Shown here piece after piece: positions 8,520 to 21,600 of a DNA stretch of 64,000 bases. Made by a program: the position numbers and the translations under genes. The DNA lies in the NCBI GenBank assembly GCA_035772405.1, contig JAYKKM010000147.1, forward strand, positions 4,050,501 to 4,114,500, given 5' to 3'. The first letter of the stretch is position 1, and each line of letters opens with the position of its first letter. The notes beneath the pieces were generated by a model that was given only the letters and a program-made list of their open reading frames with translations, ran no database searches and was not told where the DNA came from. This stretch comes from Chrysogorgia sp. JL179-B06. Lineage: Eukaryota > Cnidaria > Anthozoa > Scleralcyonacea > Chrysogorgiidae.

Positions 8520-9598
8520 TTAACGAAATTGACGTAGCTTATGGTTGAAAACACACTTTCTTTTTGCTCATTTATAATAACAACAAAATGTGAACAAAAC
8601 GTCAAAAGGAAGCATCTTATATGGTAGCATATCTATCTGATATTTTATTTTCAAAATATCCGAACCTGTAATTTAAGTTTCGCTCAGTCGACCACTTTAG
8701 CACTTATTTTGCTTATCAACCTGCTCTATAGGTGTGCGAACATTCTGTAGAGCAGTTTTACTACAAACTTATCGGCTTAAAACATCCTGATTACCTTAAA
8801 CGAATGTTGCGCAGCAAATTAAATTTTCTATATATTTAAATTGATATATTACTCAATGTAGAACAATAGTTGTGAAAGGGGAAATGTTTTACGCCCCTGG
8901 AAGATAATTAGTCCCCCCGCGAAACGCCAAACTTTGGTAAAGGGAATGCATGGCCTCAGTCTTAATAGTTCCGTCTCAGCAAAATAATTTCGAAATTTTT
9001 ACCTCAAACATGTCGAGTTAAAACATTCATTACACTAAACGTATGTTCCGGCAGTAACAAATTAAATTTTCTATATTGCTCAATGTAGAAAAATAGTTGT
9101 GAATGGCGAAATGTGCAGTTACACCCCTGGCAAAGCACAGGAAGCGAGAAGTTCCCCCGCGTTCATTCAAAACGTTTAATCAAAACATCAAAACGTTTAA
9201 TAAAAAGAATGCATGGCCTCAGCCTTAACAGTTCCGTCTCAACAAAATAATTTCGAATATTCAGCTGTAATTATAGGGTAACTAGATCGCTTGGTCACTA
9301 TATTTCTACAGTACACTTAGGTTTTAGAGGTTTTGTTTTTGGTAATTCACATAATAAAAACTGATGTTCAAGGTTTCAAACAATTAATAAGACGAGAAGA
9401 CTCATAGTGTGCATCAAGATATATCTTTATTAAGCATTGAAAATAAGTTGAATTTTTAGCTATCGTGAGTATTGTTGATAAAAGTTTATAAAAATTAATA
9501 ATGAGTTTAATTAAATTTAAGATTGAATTGAAATCAACACTAGTTCTATAAATTAAAGTTCAAAAGTGATAAGAATATAGTCTGGATTATAATACATC

Positions 9599-10021
9599 CT
9601 AACATCCAGTGGGTATGCAATCAAAATCATACGGTGCTTTTTTAAACTCGTCGCAATCTATTCCTCCATCTTCATTTATGTCCCCTTGTTTGAAAGTGTC
9701 TTGAAGCCCCGGTGCGTCCGTCTTCATTTCCAAGGTCTCTGCGAATTCTTCATGACTGATTTTGCCATTATTGTCCTTGTCATACTTGGCAAAGTCACAC
9801 GGAAAGCCACCGTCGTCATTTTCGATTTCAGGCGCGACCGATCGTTTTCGCCCGCAAACTTGAGTTGTGTAACAATAACGCACTGTGAAATATTGATAAC
9901 GTCCACAACAGGGAACGTAAACGAGATGAAGAGAGAACCTGCAGACGCGGTAAGTGTACGCCGCCTCCGAACTGCTGATTATCGCACCCAGTACCAGTAA
10001 TGTGAATAGTGCTAGCTTCAT
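9599..10021 (-). CDS. secreted Cys-rich EF-hand-pair preproprotein, copy 2
   Basis: Encodes the same 140-residue precursor as copy 1 with no residue differences. The only difference in the open frame is upstream of the chosen Met (MNC versus MNF), in DNA read as the 3' end of the intron. That the 140-residue product is unchanged while this stretch varies supports the start. The exon 2 acceptor is immediately upstream of the 12-nt leader. Exon 1 ends at 11238 (donor GTAAGT), the TATA box is at 11354-11361 and the poly-A signal at 9426-9431. Confidence 0.88.
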   Translation of the reverse strand: MKLALFTLLVLGAIISSSEAAYTYRVCRFSLHLVYVPCCGRYQYFTVRYCYTTQVCGRKRSVAPEIENDDGGFPCDFAKYDKDNNGKISHEEFAETLEMKTDAPGLQDTFKQGDINEDGGIDCDEFKKAPYDFDCIPTGC

Positions 10022-11353
10022 ACTTCTTCTTTCCTGTATTGAAAAAGCAGGAAATAGATCATAACAATTCATAGTTTCATTAGCAGGTCAAACTGTTTAG
10101 TAAATTCATGTTCTTATATGTAAACCTGATTATACACACTGTAATCAAAGTATGAAAACAAGAAAGGTATATATAGTAAACTGGCAAAACGAAGCCTCAA
10201 CGAGACACTAACGTTTAGAGCGAAGGCCCTTCAGCTTCGTCAGAGCATGGTTATTGTGCCCCTGTATTTTCAGACTTTAAACTTTGTCACTTCCATGGAG
10301 CTTTTATTTCCCAGCCCTCTTCAGTGCGTTTATATGAAAAATTTCCAACCCTCCTAGGCGAGATCTTGGGTTGACAATAGCGACATCTCGCTTAGGAGGG
10401 CTGATCGAGGGAGCGGAGATAAGACCCTGGCCCTCTTGTCGTGCATGTGCATGAACGCAAACAAATGTTTACTAGGAATTACGCTGAGACGTGGGATCTC
10501 GGTAAAGAGGGCTAGCCCGCGGGGATGGACCTCCTCCATATAAACAACCCCTAAGAGGACCTTAGAGGATGGAGAAACCCTTGATCGGGGGGGGGGGGGG
10601 TCTAGGGGGTTATGGTATAGGATTAAATCGAGGCAAAGGACGTTAGGATTAGGTTTACGACTATAGGTTTATGATTAGGGTTACAATTAGGGTTAGGTTA
10701 GTATATATTCTAAGATTGTATATATTCTAACACTCGAAATTTTCCTTCACCATAAATCCTTAGAACATGCAGTTTAATCGAGTGAAATACCAAATATTAC
10801 TTGTATAGTTTGACATCGAAACGTTAGTGTATGTTTTTTCTATCGTTTTGTTATTTCCGATATTCGTACGAAGATGAACATGTAGTAGGAAAACAATGAA
10901 AAACAAATTTGAAGAAGTCTTTAGAAGTAAGGTTTATTGACGATTGTATTGAATCACAATTTTGTCGTTTGTGTGGCTGATGTAGAGTAGACATTGAATA
11001 CATAATCAATAAGTATTGTACGCCGTTTTCACATCAGATAGCGAGAATTATCAAGGCCTCTTTTTATGTTATCCCACATTCACAATCTCGATCTTGCAAT
11101 AATTCGCATAGCCTCATGTGAAAACCAAGTCCTGCATGTGTGCAGTATGACAACTATATATATAACCATACATGTAAAACTCTGAGATAATTTGAGGAAT
11201 GTTAACTGATAAGTTTAAAACATTTGAAAAAACTTACGTTCAACTGAAATAAGAATACTGTCAGTAACTTTCAATTGTCTTGAGATGATAAACGTTGAGA
11301 TGATAAACGTTGACAGGACTTGGCAGTTTGATTCCAGGTACGCAAGGGACTTG

Positions 11354-11361
11354 CTTTTATA
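11354..11361 (-). promoter_or_regulatory. TATA box of EF-hand gene copy 2
   Basis: TATAAAAG on the minus strand, with the exon 1 donor GTAAGT at 11237. Confidence 0.68.
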
Positions 11362-14300
11362 CTTTACAGTCCGTTCCTGGAAAACAATTAATTTCTTTGT
11401 ATATTCAAATTAAAACTATGGGTGTGTTATGTTTCTCACATGAACAAAAATATTCGAAATTATTTTGTTGAGACGGAACTATTAAGCTGAGGCCATGCAT
11501 TTATTTCTTTATCAAAGTTTGGCATTTTTATCAAACGCGGGGGAACTTCTCGACTTCCTGTGCTTTGCCAGGGTTTCGCCATTTAAACTATTTTTTCTAC
11601 ATTGAGCAATATAGAAAATTTAATTTATTACTGTCGGAACATTTAGTGTGATGCATGTTTTAAGTCGACATGTTTCAGGTAAAAAGCGCGCTGAAACTAT
11701 TTTATATGACAAAATGTTCGCAAATATATAGAGCAAGTTGATAAATAAAATAAGTGTCAAAGTGGTCGAGTGAACAGAACTTAAATTATTTCGGATATAT
11801 TTTGAGAAGTAAAGATCAGATAGATATGCTATAGCACAAGATGCTTTCATTTGACATTTTTTCAAATGTTGCGGTATTATGATGAATATAAAGCAAAAGG
11901 AAATTGTGTTTTTAACCATAAACTACGTCAATTTCATCGAAGTACAATATCAATAATGTAGCTTGAACTATATATATATGAGGCATTGATTATCTATAAT
12001 TATTAAGTAGATATCTAAATTTCAATACAAATAGTTATCCCATACAGATCTTTGAGATGGTATTTTGAGTAACGGCAGATAATAAGATCGAATATAGACT
12101 AATAGTAAATAGTTATAGCTGAAGCTATTGTGCAAATAAACAAAACACGATTCATTAACAAAACACGATTGTCCTGTAACAGCACTCGCGTTTTTGGTTC
12201 TACTCATGACATCATAATGACGTCAAAGAACCTTGAGCAGACAACTTCGAGAACCATATTGAAAACAATTACATGCGATGTATAGCCTCTGTTTATAATA
12301 AATTGTAAGTAATTTTATTTAAGAATTTTCAAATAACACATGATAGCATCAGACATGAACTATATATATAGCTATAACTATTTTAACCCACATTTTCTCT
12401 TGTATTTTAGTATAATATAGTATAGTATAGTATATAGAATTTTATCTGTTTATATTACTTATTTTATTTTATTTAACTTAAATTGTGTTTTTAAAATTAT
12501 TTGTAATAGCTAAATACATTGACCCTTTTCAATAAAGTTTTTTCTTAAAACAATAAAGTTTTTTTTCGAACATTGTTATTTGTTATGTATATTTTGTTAT
12601 GAACATTGTTATTTTGTTATGAACATTTCAATATGCATATTGTCGTACTGGCGAAATTTTACAAGAGGCTGAACAGTGCTTGCCAGAATGACGTTCAAAC
12701 ATGATGTTATAGGGACCTCAATATCGTTAAGATGATGGCGGTTAAAAAATAATGGAAATTTTGGCATCTAAAAGAAGTCATGGTTAGTTGACTACGGTAT
12801 TTTATTCTTGAAGCTTGTTTTATGACTTCCAAAACACTTCAATACTGTTTAAAACAATTGCAGTGTCTTTTTCTAAAGCAATCTTAAGGAACAGCTCTCA
12901 ACTCTCTGTGAGTTCACGTCGTCCTGAAGATGTGACAATGCTCAGAGTTGCGTTGTAAACAGAACGACGACGGTGTCGAGAATACTCTTAGGACTAAAAG
13001 AATTATTCATTCTCTTTGTTTTGCATGAATAATTATTTTGTTTTGAATGACGTCATCGTTAAGGTTATCGCGCTGGAACAACTTGGAAGTGATGTAGGTT
13101 TTTGAGAAAATCAGATGATTGGAAAATAATTATTTATGACACGACTATTTTTGCAAATAAGTGCGCACACAATTAGGACAATTATATGCATATAATCGTT
13201 TCGGTCATCTGCGATGCACAGTTTAAAAGGACTGGGACGATGTGGACGACTATATGAGAATCTTCCTTAATTAGCGAGTAACTAAAGACACCTTTATAGC
13301 TGAATGTATTGTGTCGGCTATCACAATTATCATTTATCATAACATTATGTGTCTTTAATTGGGATTGAATCATGTTGAGAATATCATGGGAGTAATGGTA
13401 TCAATTATATTTAAAAAATATTTTAGAATAATGACCACTAACAACCTATAGTTATTATTGGCATGTATAACTTGAAATTATAGAGATTCTTATTCATGCA
13501 AACTGTTTCTGCAATGGCCGCTCTTTCATGTCAACCTATATTGTCTTATATAAGCAGACAAAACAAACTGTGAATTTGTAAAATGTTTTCATAGGTTTAA
13601 CCAATTGAGATGCGGTGTTAAAATTGGTGTTAAGCTTCAGTAAATAGAACCTGACCAAATTGTTGATCAATGTAAGCACACAAAACAAGCAGTCTAATAG
13701 TAGTAAAAAAGTAGAGTGCTACTTGGACAGTGTTTTGGATATATAGCAAAGTGAAAAGCTGGTAAACTGCCAAGTGAAAAGGTGTTATCCTGCGATAACA
13801 CGCGTTATTGTGTATCTGTAGGTCTCTGAATCTTCAACTGCATAAGCGAAACCACAGTTGCCCAAGCTCGTTGTGTGGTAATCTGTGTTTATATTGGAAT
13901 TTATTTGATTTGTCAAAATTAGAGGATATTTTCATCTATTATTTGCAGTTAATGAAATAATGTGTAGTTATATCTACCATAAAGTGTATGTGTGATCAGT
14001 GTCTGTTCGGTAATATTTAGGACATTTACAGCGAAAATATAATGGCAATATATAACCATATATTAAATTTGTTAATATCGAAAAATTATACTAAGACTAT
14101 TCAACAAAATAAACATTTATAAATCTTGTTGTTTTTCCTTGTAAAACTTGGCACCATTCTGTTCATTATACTTCAAACCCGTTTGTGATATGTAGGTTTG
14201 AAGTATAATGAACAGAATATAGCTATAGCATGCAATATAGCTTCATGTGTGCTATGCTATATTGCTATGCACGAAGATGTTTAGCTAAAGCTTCGTGTAT

Positions 14301-16842
14301 CACGGCATGCTATTTACAATCTGCATGGAAATTCCTAAATAGAATTATTTACAACTTATTTTAAACAGGCTACATTGCATGCAATTGTTAGAGTTTAGGA
14401 AGTTGTTTCCTCAAGGTTCTTGACGTCATATATGGCGTCATATGACGTCAGTAGAAACAAAACGCGAGTGCACAATAGCTTCAGCTGTAACATTATTTAG
14501 TATTAGTCTTTATTATATAGATGGGAGTGTTTTACTAAGAAATATGCAGTGACATATGTTCCATATGCTCACTAATGAAGATATCGATCACATGATTAAA
14601 CATTTTCCCACCTTTTGCATTGAATCTATATAATAAAAAGAAAATTACAAGGTGCATGGCTTGAAGATATGAATTTTATGTTCTCGTAGTAAAAACAATA
14701 TTTTACTCATTCGCTACGCTCATTCGTAAAATATTATTTTCACCACTCGAAGATAAAATTCATATCTTCGCACCACCGTGTAATATCGGGCTTCTAGTCC
14801 CACCTCTGCGGCCAAGAGTTCGAATGCTGAGCTCGGACATTTGATCGCACGTGGAAAGAGTTGGTCAACACTCTTTCGAAAATCGTGGGTTTTCTCCGGG
14901 TTCTCCGGTTTCCTCCCACAGGGAAGTTGTCAGGGCGGGTTACGATAAATAGTTAGGAAAACTAATGATGATAAAAACTGTAAACATAAACAGCTAGGGT
15001 TGATTGATTCGGGGTATTGGGTACTAGGTACCGAATGTCATAGAATAAATTATCGTGTTGTATAAAGCGCATTTGATCATATACACAATTGTTAATTTGC
15101 GCTATATTATAAATAGTAAACATTATTATTATTATATTTGATCTTGTTATCGGCCGTTATTCAGAATACCATCTCAAAGACCTGTATGGATAAATTTGTA
15201 TGATTCAATATCACCTCATTGAAAAGGCATTAATGTTCTTTAAAGTGCCCCTGTGATCAAATTTTTGGTATCCCTAATTTTTACATATTTGTAAAGTGCA
15301 TGGTGTTCTTACTTAACTTGCCAAATTTCAAGCAATTGCGAGCATGGGAAGTTGCCTTTTCATACTGTTTTTATACGAGATTATACGGCCGCCATTACTC
15401 GAACATGTTCCGGACGCTTAGATTGCGATTAGAGGAAGTGACGTCAAAGACGCAACACGTGGCTAGTTGTGTATGAATATAAAGATATACTTGGGGAAAA
15501 CTTTCTATTGTAACTTGTCGTATAATTGCCATTAAGCTTTGTCACGTGTTGAGTCTCTGACGTCACAATTACATACACTGCTGTGGAATCGCGGGCTCGT
15601 CTGGAACAAGTTTTGAGCAATGGCGGACAAAATTTGGGCTTCTTTGGAAGTTAAATTTCTTGTGATAGAATGTTTGTTGTTCATTTTTTTGGCAAATGCG
15701 AACATTTATTAACCTAAAATGATGTTCTTTAACAAAAAGGCCAGGAAACATGTGATATTTTGTCGCAGGGGCACTTTAACGAAATTGACGTAGCTTATGG
15801 TTGAAAACACACTTTCTTTTTGCTCATTTATAATAACAACAAAATGTGAACAAAACGTCAAAAGGAAGCATCTTATATGGTAGCATATCTATCTGATATT
15901 TTATTTTCAAAATATCCGAACCTGTAATTTAAGTTTCGCTCAGTCGACCACTTTAGCACTTATTTTGCTTATCAACCTGCTCTATAGGTGTGCGAACATT
16001 CTGTAGAGCAGTTTTACTACAAACTTATCGGCTTAAAACATCCTGATTACCTTAAACGAATGTTGCGCAGTAAATTAAATTTTCTATTTATTTAAATTGA
16101 TATATTACTCAATGTAGAACAATAGTTGTGAAAGGCGAAATGTTTTACGCCCCTGGAAGATAATTAGTCCCCCCGCGAAACGCCAAACTTTGGTAAAGGG
16201 AATGCATGGCCTCAGTCTTAATAGTTCCGTCTCAGCAAAATAATTTCGAAATTTTTACCTCAAACATGTCGAGTTAAAGCATTAATTACACTAAACGTAT
16301 GTTCCGGCAGTAACAAATTAAATTTTCTATATTGCTCAATGTAGAAAAATAGTTGTGAATGGCGAAATGTGCAGTTACACCCCTGGCAAAGCACAGGAAG
16401 CGAGAAGTTCCCCGCGTTTAATCAAAACGTCAAATTTTAATAAAAAGAATGCATGGCCTCAGCCTTAACAGTTCCGTCTCAACAAAATAATTTCGAATAT
16501 TCAGCTGTAATTATAGGGTAACTAGATCGCTTGGTCCCTATATTTCTACAGTACACTTAGGTTTTAGAGGTTTTGTTTTTGGTAATTCACATAATAAAAC
16601 CTGATGTTCAAGGTTTCAAACAATTAATAAGACGAGAGAGAAGACTCATAGTGTGCATCAAGATATATCTTTATTAAGCATTGAAAATAGGTTGAATTTT
16701 TAGCTATCGTGAGTATTGTTGATAAAAGTTTATAAAAATTAATAATGAGTTTAATTAAATTTAAGATTGAATTGAAATCAACACTAGTTCTATAAATTAA
16801 AGTTCAAAAGTGATAAGAATATAGTCTGGATTATAATACATC

Positions 16843-17265
16843 CTAACATCCAGTGGGTATGCAATCAAAATCATACGGTGCTTTTTTAAACTCGTCGCAA
16901 TCTATTCCTCCATCTTCATTTATGTCCCCTTGTTTGAAAGTGTCTTGAAGCCCCGGTGCGTCCGTCTTCATTTCCAAGGTCTCTGCGAATTCTTCATGAC
17001 TGATTTTGCCATTATTGTCCTTGTCATACTTGGCAAAGTCACACGGAAAGCCACCGTCGTCATTTTCGATTTCAGGCGCGACCGATCGTTTTCGCCCGCA
17101 AACTTGAGTTGTGTAACAATAACGCACTGTGAAATATTGATAACGTCCACAACAGGGAACGTAAACGAGATGAAGAGAGAACCTGCAGACGCGGTAAGTG
17201 TACGCCGCCTCCGAACTGCTGATTATCGCACCCAGTACCAGTAATGTGAATAGTGCTAGCTTCAT
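16843..17265 (-). CDS. secreted Cys-rich EF-hand-pair preproprotein, copy 3
   Basis: Intact, 140 residues, identical in sequence to copies 1 and 2: signal peptide, 5-Cys cationic segment, GRKR, two canonical EF-hand loops and 9 Cys in all. Exon 1 ends at 18478, the TATA box is at 18594-18601 and the poly-A signal (AATAAA on the minus strand) at 16670-16675. Confidence 0.88.
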   Translation of the reverse strand: MKLALFTLLVLGAIISSSEAAYTYRVCRFSLHLVYVPCCGRYQYFTVRYCYTTQVCGRKRSVAPEIENDDGGFPCDFAKYDKDNNGKISHEEFAETLEMKTDAPGLQDTFKQGDINEDGGIDCDEFKKAPYDFDCIPTGC

Positions 17266-18593
17266 ACTTCTTCTTTCCTGTATTGAAAAAGCAGGAAATA
17301 GATCATAACAATTCATAGTTTCATTAGCAGGTCAAACTGTTTAGTAAATTCATGTTCTTATATGTAAACCTGATTATACACACTGTAATCAAAGTATGAA
17401 AACAAGAAAGGTATATATAGTAAACTGGCAAAACGAAGCCTCAACGAGACACTAACGTTTAGAGCGAAGGCCCTTCAGCTTCGTCAGAGCATGGTTATTG
17501 TGCCCCTGTATTTTCAGACTTTAAACTTTGTCACTTCCATGGAGCTTTTATTTCCCAGCCCTCTTCAGTGCGTTTATATGAAAAATTTCCAACCCTCCTA
17601 GGCGAGATCTTGGGTTGACAATAGCGACATCTCGCTTAGGAGGGCTGATCGAGGGAGCGGAGATAAGACCCTGGCCCTCTTGTCATGTGCATGAACGCAA
17701 ACAAATGTTTACTAGGAATTACGCTGAGACGTGGGATCTCGGTAAAGAGGGCTAGCCCGCGGGGATGGACCTCCTCCATATAAACAACCCCTAAGAGGAC
17801 CTTAGAGGATGGAGAAACCCTTGATCGGGGGGGGGGGGGGTCTAGGGGGTTATGGTATAGGATTAAATCGAGGCAAAGGACGTTAGGATTAGGTTTACGA
17901 CTATAGGTTTATGATTAGGGTTACAATTAGGGTTAGGTTAGTATATATTCTAAGATTGTATATATTCTAACACTCGAAATTTTCCTTCACCATAAATCCT
18001 TAGAACATGCAGTTTAATCGAGTGAAATACCAAATATTACTTGTATAGTTTGACATCGAAACGTTAGTGTATGTTTTTTCTATCGTTTTGTTATTTCCGA
18101 TATTCGTACGAAGATGAACATGTAGTAGGAAAACAATGAAAAACAAATTTGAAGAAGTCTTTAGAAGTAAGGTTTATTGACGATTGTATTGAATCACAAT
18201 TTTGTCGTTTGTGTGGCTGATGTAGAGTAGACATTGAATACATAATCAATAAGTATTGTACGCCGTTTTCACATCAGATAGCGAGAATTATCAAGGCCTC
18301 TTTTTATGTTATCCCACATTCACAATCTCGATCTTGCAATAATTCGCATAGCCTCATGTGAAAACCAAGTCCTGCATGTGTGCAGTATGACAACTATATA
18401 TATAACCATACATGTAAAACTCTGAGATAATTTGAGGAATGTTAACTGATAAGTTTAAAACATTTGAAAAAACTTACGTTCAACTGAAATAAGAATACTG
18501 TCAGTAACTTTCAATTGTCTTGAGATGATAAACGTTGAGATGATAAACGTTGACAGGACTTGGCAGTTTGATTCCAGGTACGCAAGGGACTTG

Positions 18594-18601
18594 CTTTTAT
18601 A
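18594..18601 (-). promoter_or_regulatory. TATA box of EF-hand gene copy 3
   Basis: TATAAAAG on the minus strand, with the exon 1 donor at 18477. Confidence 0.68.
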
Positions 18602-21600
18602 CTTTACAGTCCGTTCCTGGAAAACAATTAATTTCTTTGTATATTCAAATTAAAACTATGGGTGTGTTATGTTTCTCACATGAACAAAAATATTCGAAAT
18701 TATTTTGTTGAGACGGAACTATTAAGCTGAGGCCATGCATTTATTTCTTTATCAAAGTTTGGCATTTTTATCAAACGCGGGGGAACTTCTCGACTTCCTG
18801 TGCTTTGCCAGGGTTTCGCCATTTAAACTATTTTTTCTACATTGAGCAATATAGAAAATTTAATTTATTACTGTCGGAACATTTAGTGTGATGCATGTTT
18901 TAAGTCGACATGTTTCAGGTAAAAAGCGCGCTGAAACTATTTTATATGACAAAATGTTCGCAAATATATAGAGCAAGTTGATAAATAAAATAAGTGTCAA
19001 AGTGGTCGAGTGAACAGAACTTAAATTATTTCGGATATATTTTGAGAAGTAAAGATCAGATAGATATGCTATAGCACAAGATGCTTTCATTTGACATTTT
19101 TTCAAATGTTGCGGTATTATGATGAATATAAAGCAAAAGGAAATTGTGTTTTTAACCATAAACTACGTCAATTTCATCGAAGTACAATATCAATAATGTA
19201 GCTTGAACTATATATATATATGAGGCATTGATTATCTATAATTATTAAGTAGATATCTAAATTTCAATACAAATAGTTATCCCATACAGATCTTTGAGAT
19301 GGTATTTTGAGTAACGGCAGATAATAAGATCGAATATAGACTAATAGTAAATAGTTATAGCTGAAGCTATTGTGCAAATAAACAAAACACGATTCATTAA
19401 CAAAACACGATTGTCCTGTAACAGCACTCGCGTTTTTGGTTCTACTCATGACATCATAATGACGTCAAAGAACCTTGAGCAGACAACTTCGAGAACCTTA
19501 TTGAAAACAATTACATGCGATGTATAGCCTCTGTTTATAATAAATTGTAAGTAATTTTATTTAAGAATTTTCAAATAACACATGATAGCATCAGACATGA
19601 ACTATATATATAGCTATAACTATTTTAACCCACATTTTCTCTTGTATTTTAGTATAATATAGTATAGTATAGTATATAGAATTTTATCTGTTTATATTAC
19701 TTATTTTATTTTATTTAACTTAAATTGTGTTTTTAAAATTATTTGTAATAGCTAAATACATTGACCCTTTTCAATAAAGTTTTTTCTTAAAACAATAAAG
19801 TTTTTTTTCGAACATTGTTATTTGTTATGTATATTTTGTTATGAACATTGTTATTTTGTTATGAACATTTCAATATGCATATTGTCGTACTGGCGAAATT
19901 TTACAAGAGGCTGAACAGTGCTTGCCAGAATGACGTTCAAACATGATGTTATAGGGACCTCAATATCGTTAAGATGATGGCGGTTAAAAAATAATAGAAA
20001 TTTTGGCATCTAAAAGAAGTCATGGTTAGTTGACTACGGTATTTTATTCTTGAAGCTTGTTTTATGACTTCCAAAACACTTCAATACTGTTAAAACAATT
20101 GCAGTGTCTTTTTCTAAAGCAATCTTAAGGAACAGCTCTCAACTCTCTGTGAGTTCACGTCGTCCTGAAGATGTGACAATGCTCAGAGTTGCGTTGTAAA
20201 CAGAACGACGACGGTGTCGAGAATACTCTTAGGACTAAAAGAATTATTCATTCTCTTTGTTTTGCATGAATAATTATTTTGTTTTGAATGACGTCATCGT
20301 TAAGGTTATCGCGCTGGAACAACTTGGAAGTGATGTAGGTTTTTGAGAAAATCAGATGATTGGAAAATAATTATTTATGACACGACTATTTTTGCAAATA
20401 AGTGCGCACACAATTAGGACAATTATATGCATATAATCGTTTCGGTCATCTGCGATGCACAGTTTAAAAGGACTGGGACGATGTGGACGACTATATGAGA
20501 ATCTTCCTTAATTAGCGAGTAACTAAAGACACCTTTATAGCTGAATGTATTGTGTCGGCTATCACAATTATCATTTATCATAACATTATGTGTCTTTAAT
20601 TGGGATTGAATCATGTTGAGAATATCATGGGAGTAATGGTATCAATTATATTTAAAAAATATTTTAGAATAATGACCACTAACAACCTATAGTTATTATT
20701 GGCATGTATAACTTGAAATTATAGAGATTCTTATTCATGCAAACTGTTTCTGCAATGGCCGCTCTTTCATGTCAACCTATATTGTCTTATATAAGCAGAC
20801 AAAACAAACTGTGAATTTGTAAAATGTTTTCATAGGTTTAACCAATTGAGATGCGGTGTTAAAATTGGTGTTAAGCTTCAGTAAATAGAACCTGACCAAA
20901 TTGTTGATCAATGTAAGCACACAAAACAAGCAGTCTAATAGTAGTAAAAAAGTAGAGTGCTACTTGGACAGTGTTTTGGATATATAGCAAAGTGAAAAGC
21001 TGGTAAACTGCCAAGTGAAAAGGTGTTATCCTGCGATAACACGCGTTATTGTGTATCTGTAGGTCTCTGAATCTTCAACTGCATAAGCGAAACCACAGTT
21101 GCCCAAGCTCGTTGTGTGGTAATCTGTGTTTATATTGGAATTTATTTGATTTGTCAAAATTAGAGGATATTTTCATCTATTATTTGCAGTTAATGAAATA
21201 ATGTGTAGTTATATCTACCATAAAGTGTATGTGTGATCAGTGTCTGTTCGGTAATATTTAGGACATTTACAGCGAAAATATAATGGCAATATATAACCAT
21301 ATATTAAATTTGTTAATATCGAAAAATTATACTAAGACTATTCAACAAAATAAACATTTATAAATCTTGTTGTTTTTCCTTGTAAAACTTGGCACCATTC
21401 TGTTCATTATACTTCAAACCCGTTTGTGATATGTAGGTTTGAAGTATAATGAACAGAATATAGCTATAGCATGCAATATAGCTTCATGTGTGCTATGCTA
21501 TATTGCTATGCACGAAGATGTTTAGCTAAAGCTTCGTGTATCACGGCATGCTATTTACAATCTGCATGGAAATTCCTAAATAGAATTATTTACAACTTAT

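Larger units (their letters stand above)
1391..8630. repeat. array unit 1
   Basis: 7,240 bp. The left inverted-repeat arm is truncated at the array edge. The gene is at 2345-2767 (minus). The poly-G tract is 13 long. Diagnostic variants in the gene half (a TATATATTT stretch before the poly-A signal, CTTCTGTGCG in the intron) are shared with unit 4 rather than with neighbouring unit 2. Confidence 0.95.
7076..9261. repeat. left arm of the long inverted repeat, split by nested insertions
   Basis: This is the partner of 4190-5066 (inverted). Its homology is interrupted by a block at about 7275-7880 (fold-back MITE plus SINE) and by the TTAA-flanked MITE at 7988-8519. It straddles the unit 1/unit 2 boundary as units are numbered here. 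The same structure recurs at each later unit junction through unit 7/8. Unit 8 ends just where its own left arm would begin. Confidence 0.78.
8631..15886. repeat. array unit 2
   Basis: 7,256 bp. The gene half matches units 3 and 5 (CTTCAGTGCG, CATACATG, CATTTTTATC). The spacer half carries the state of units 1 and 4 (GAACCATATTG, AATAATGGAAAT, GTTAGAGTTTAGG), so it is a mosaic. A small rearrangement in the left arm at about 9160-9205 is private to this unit. Poly-G is 14 long. Confidence 0.95.
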
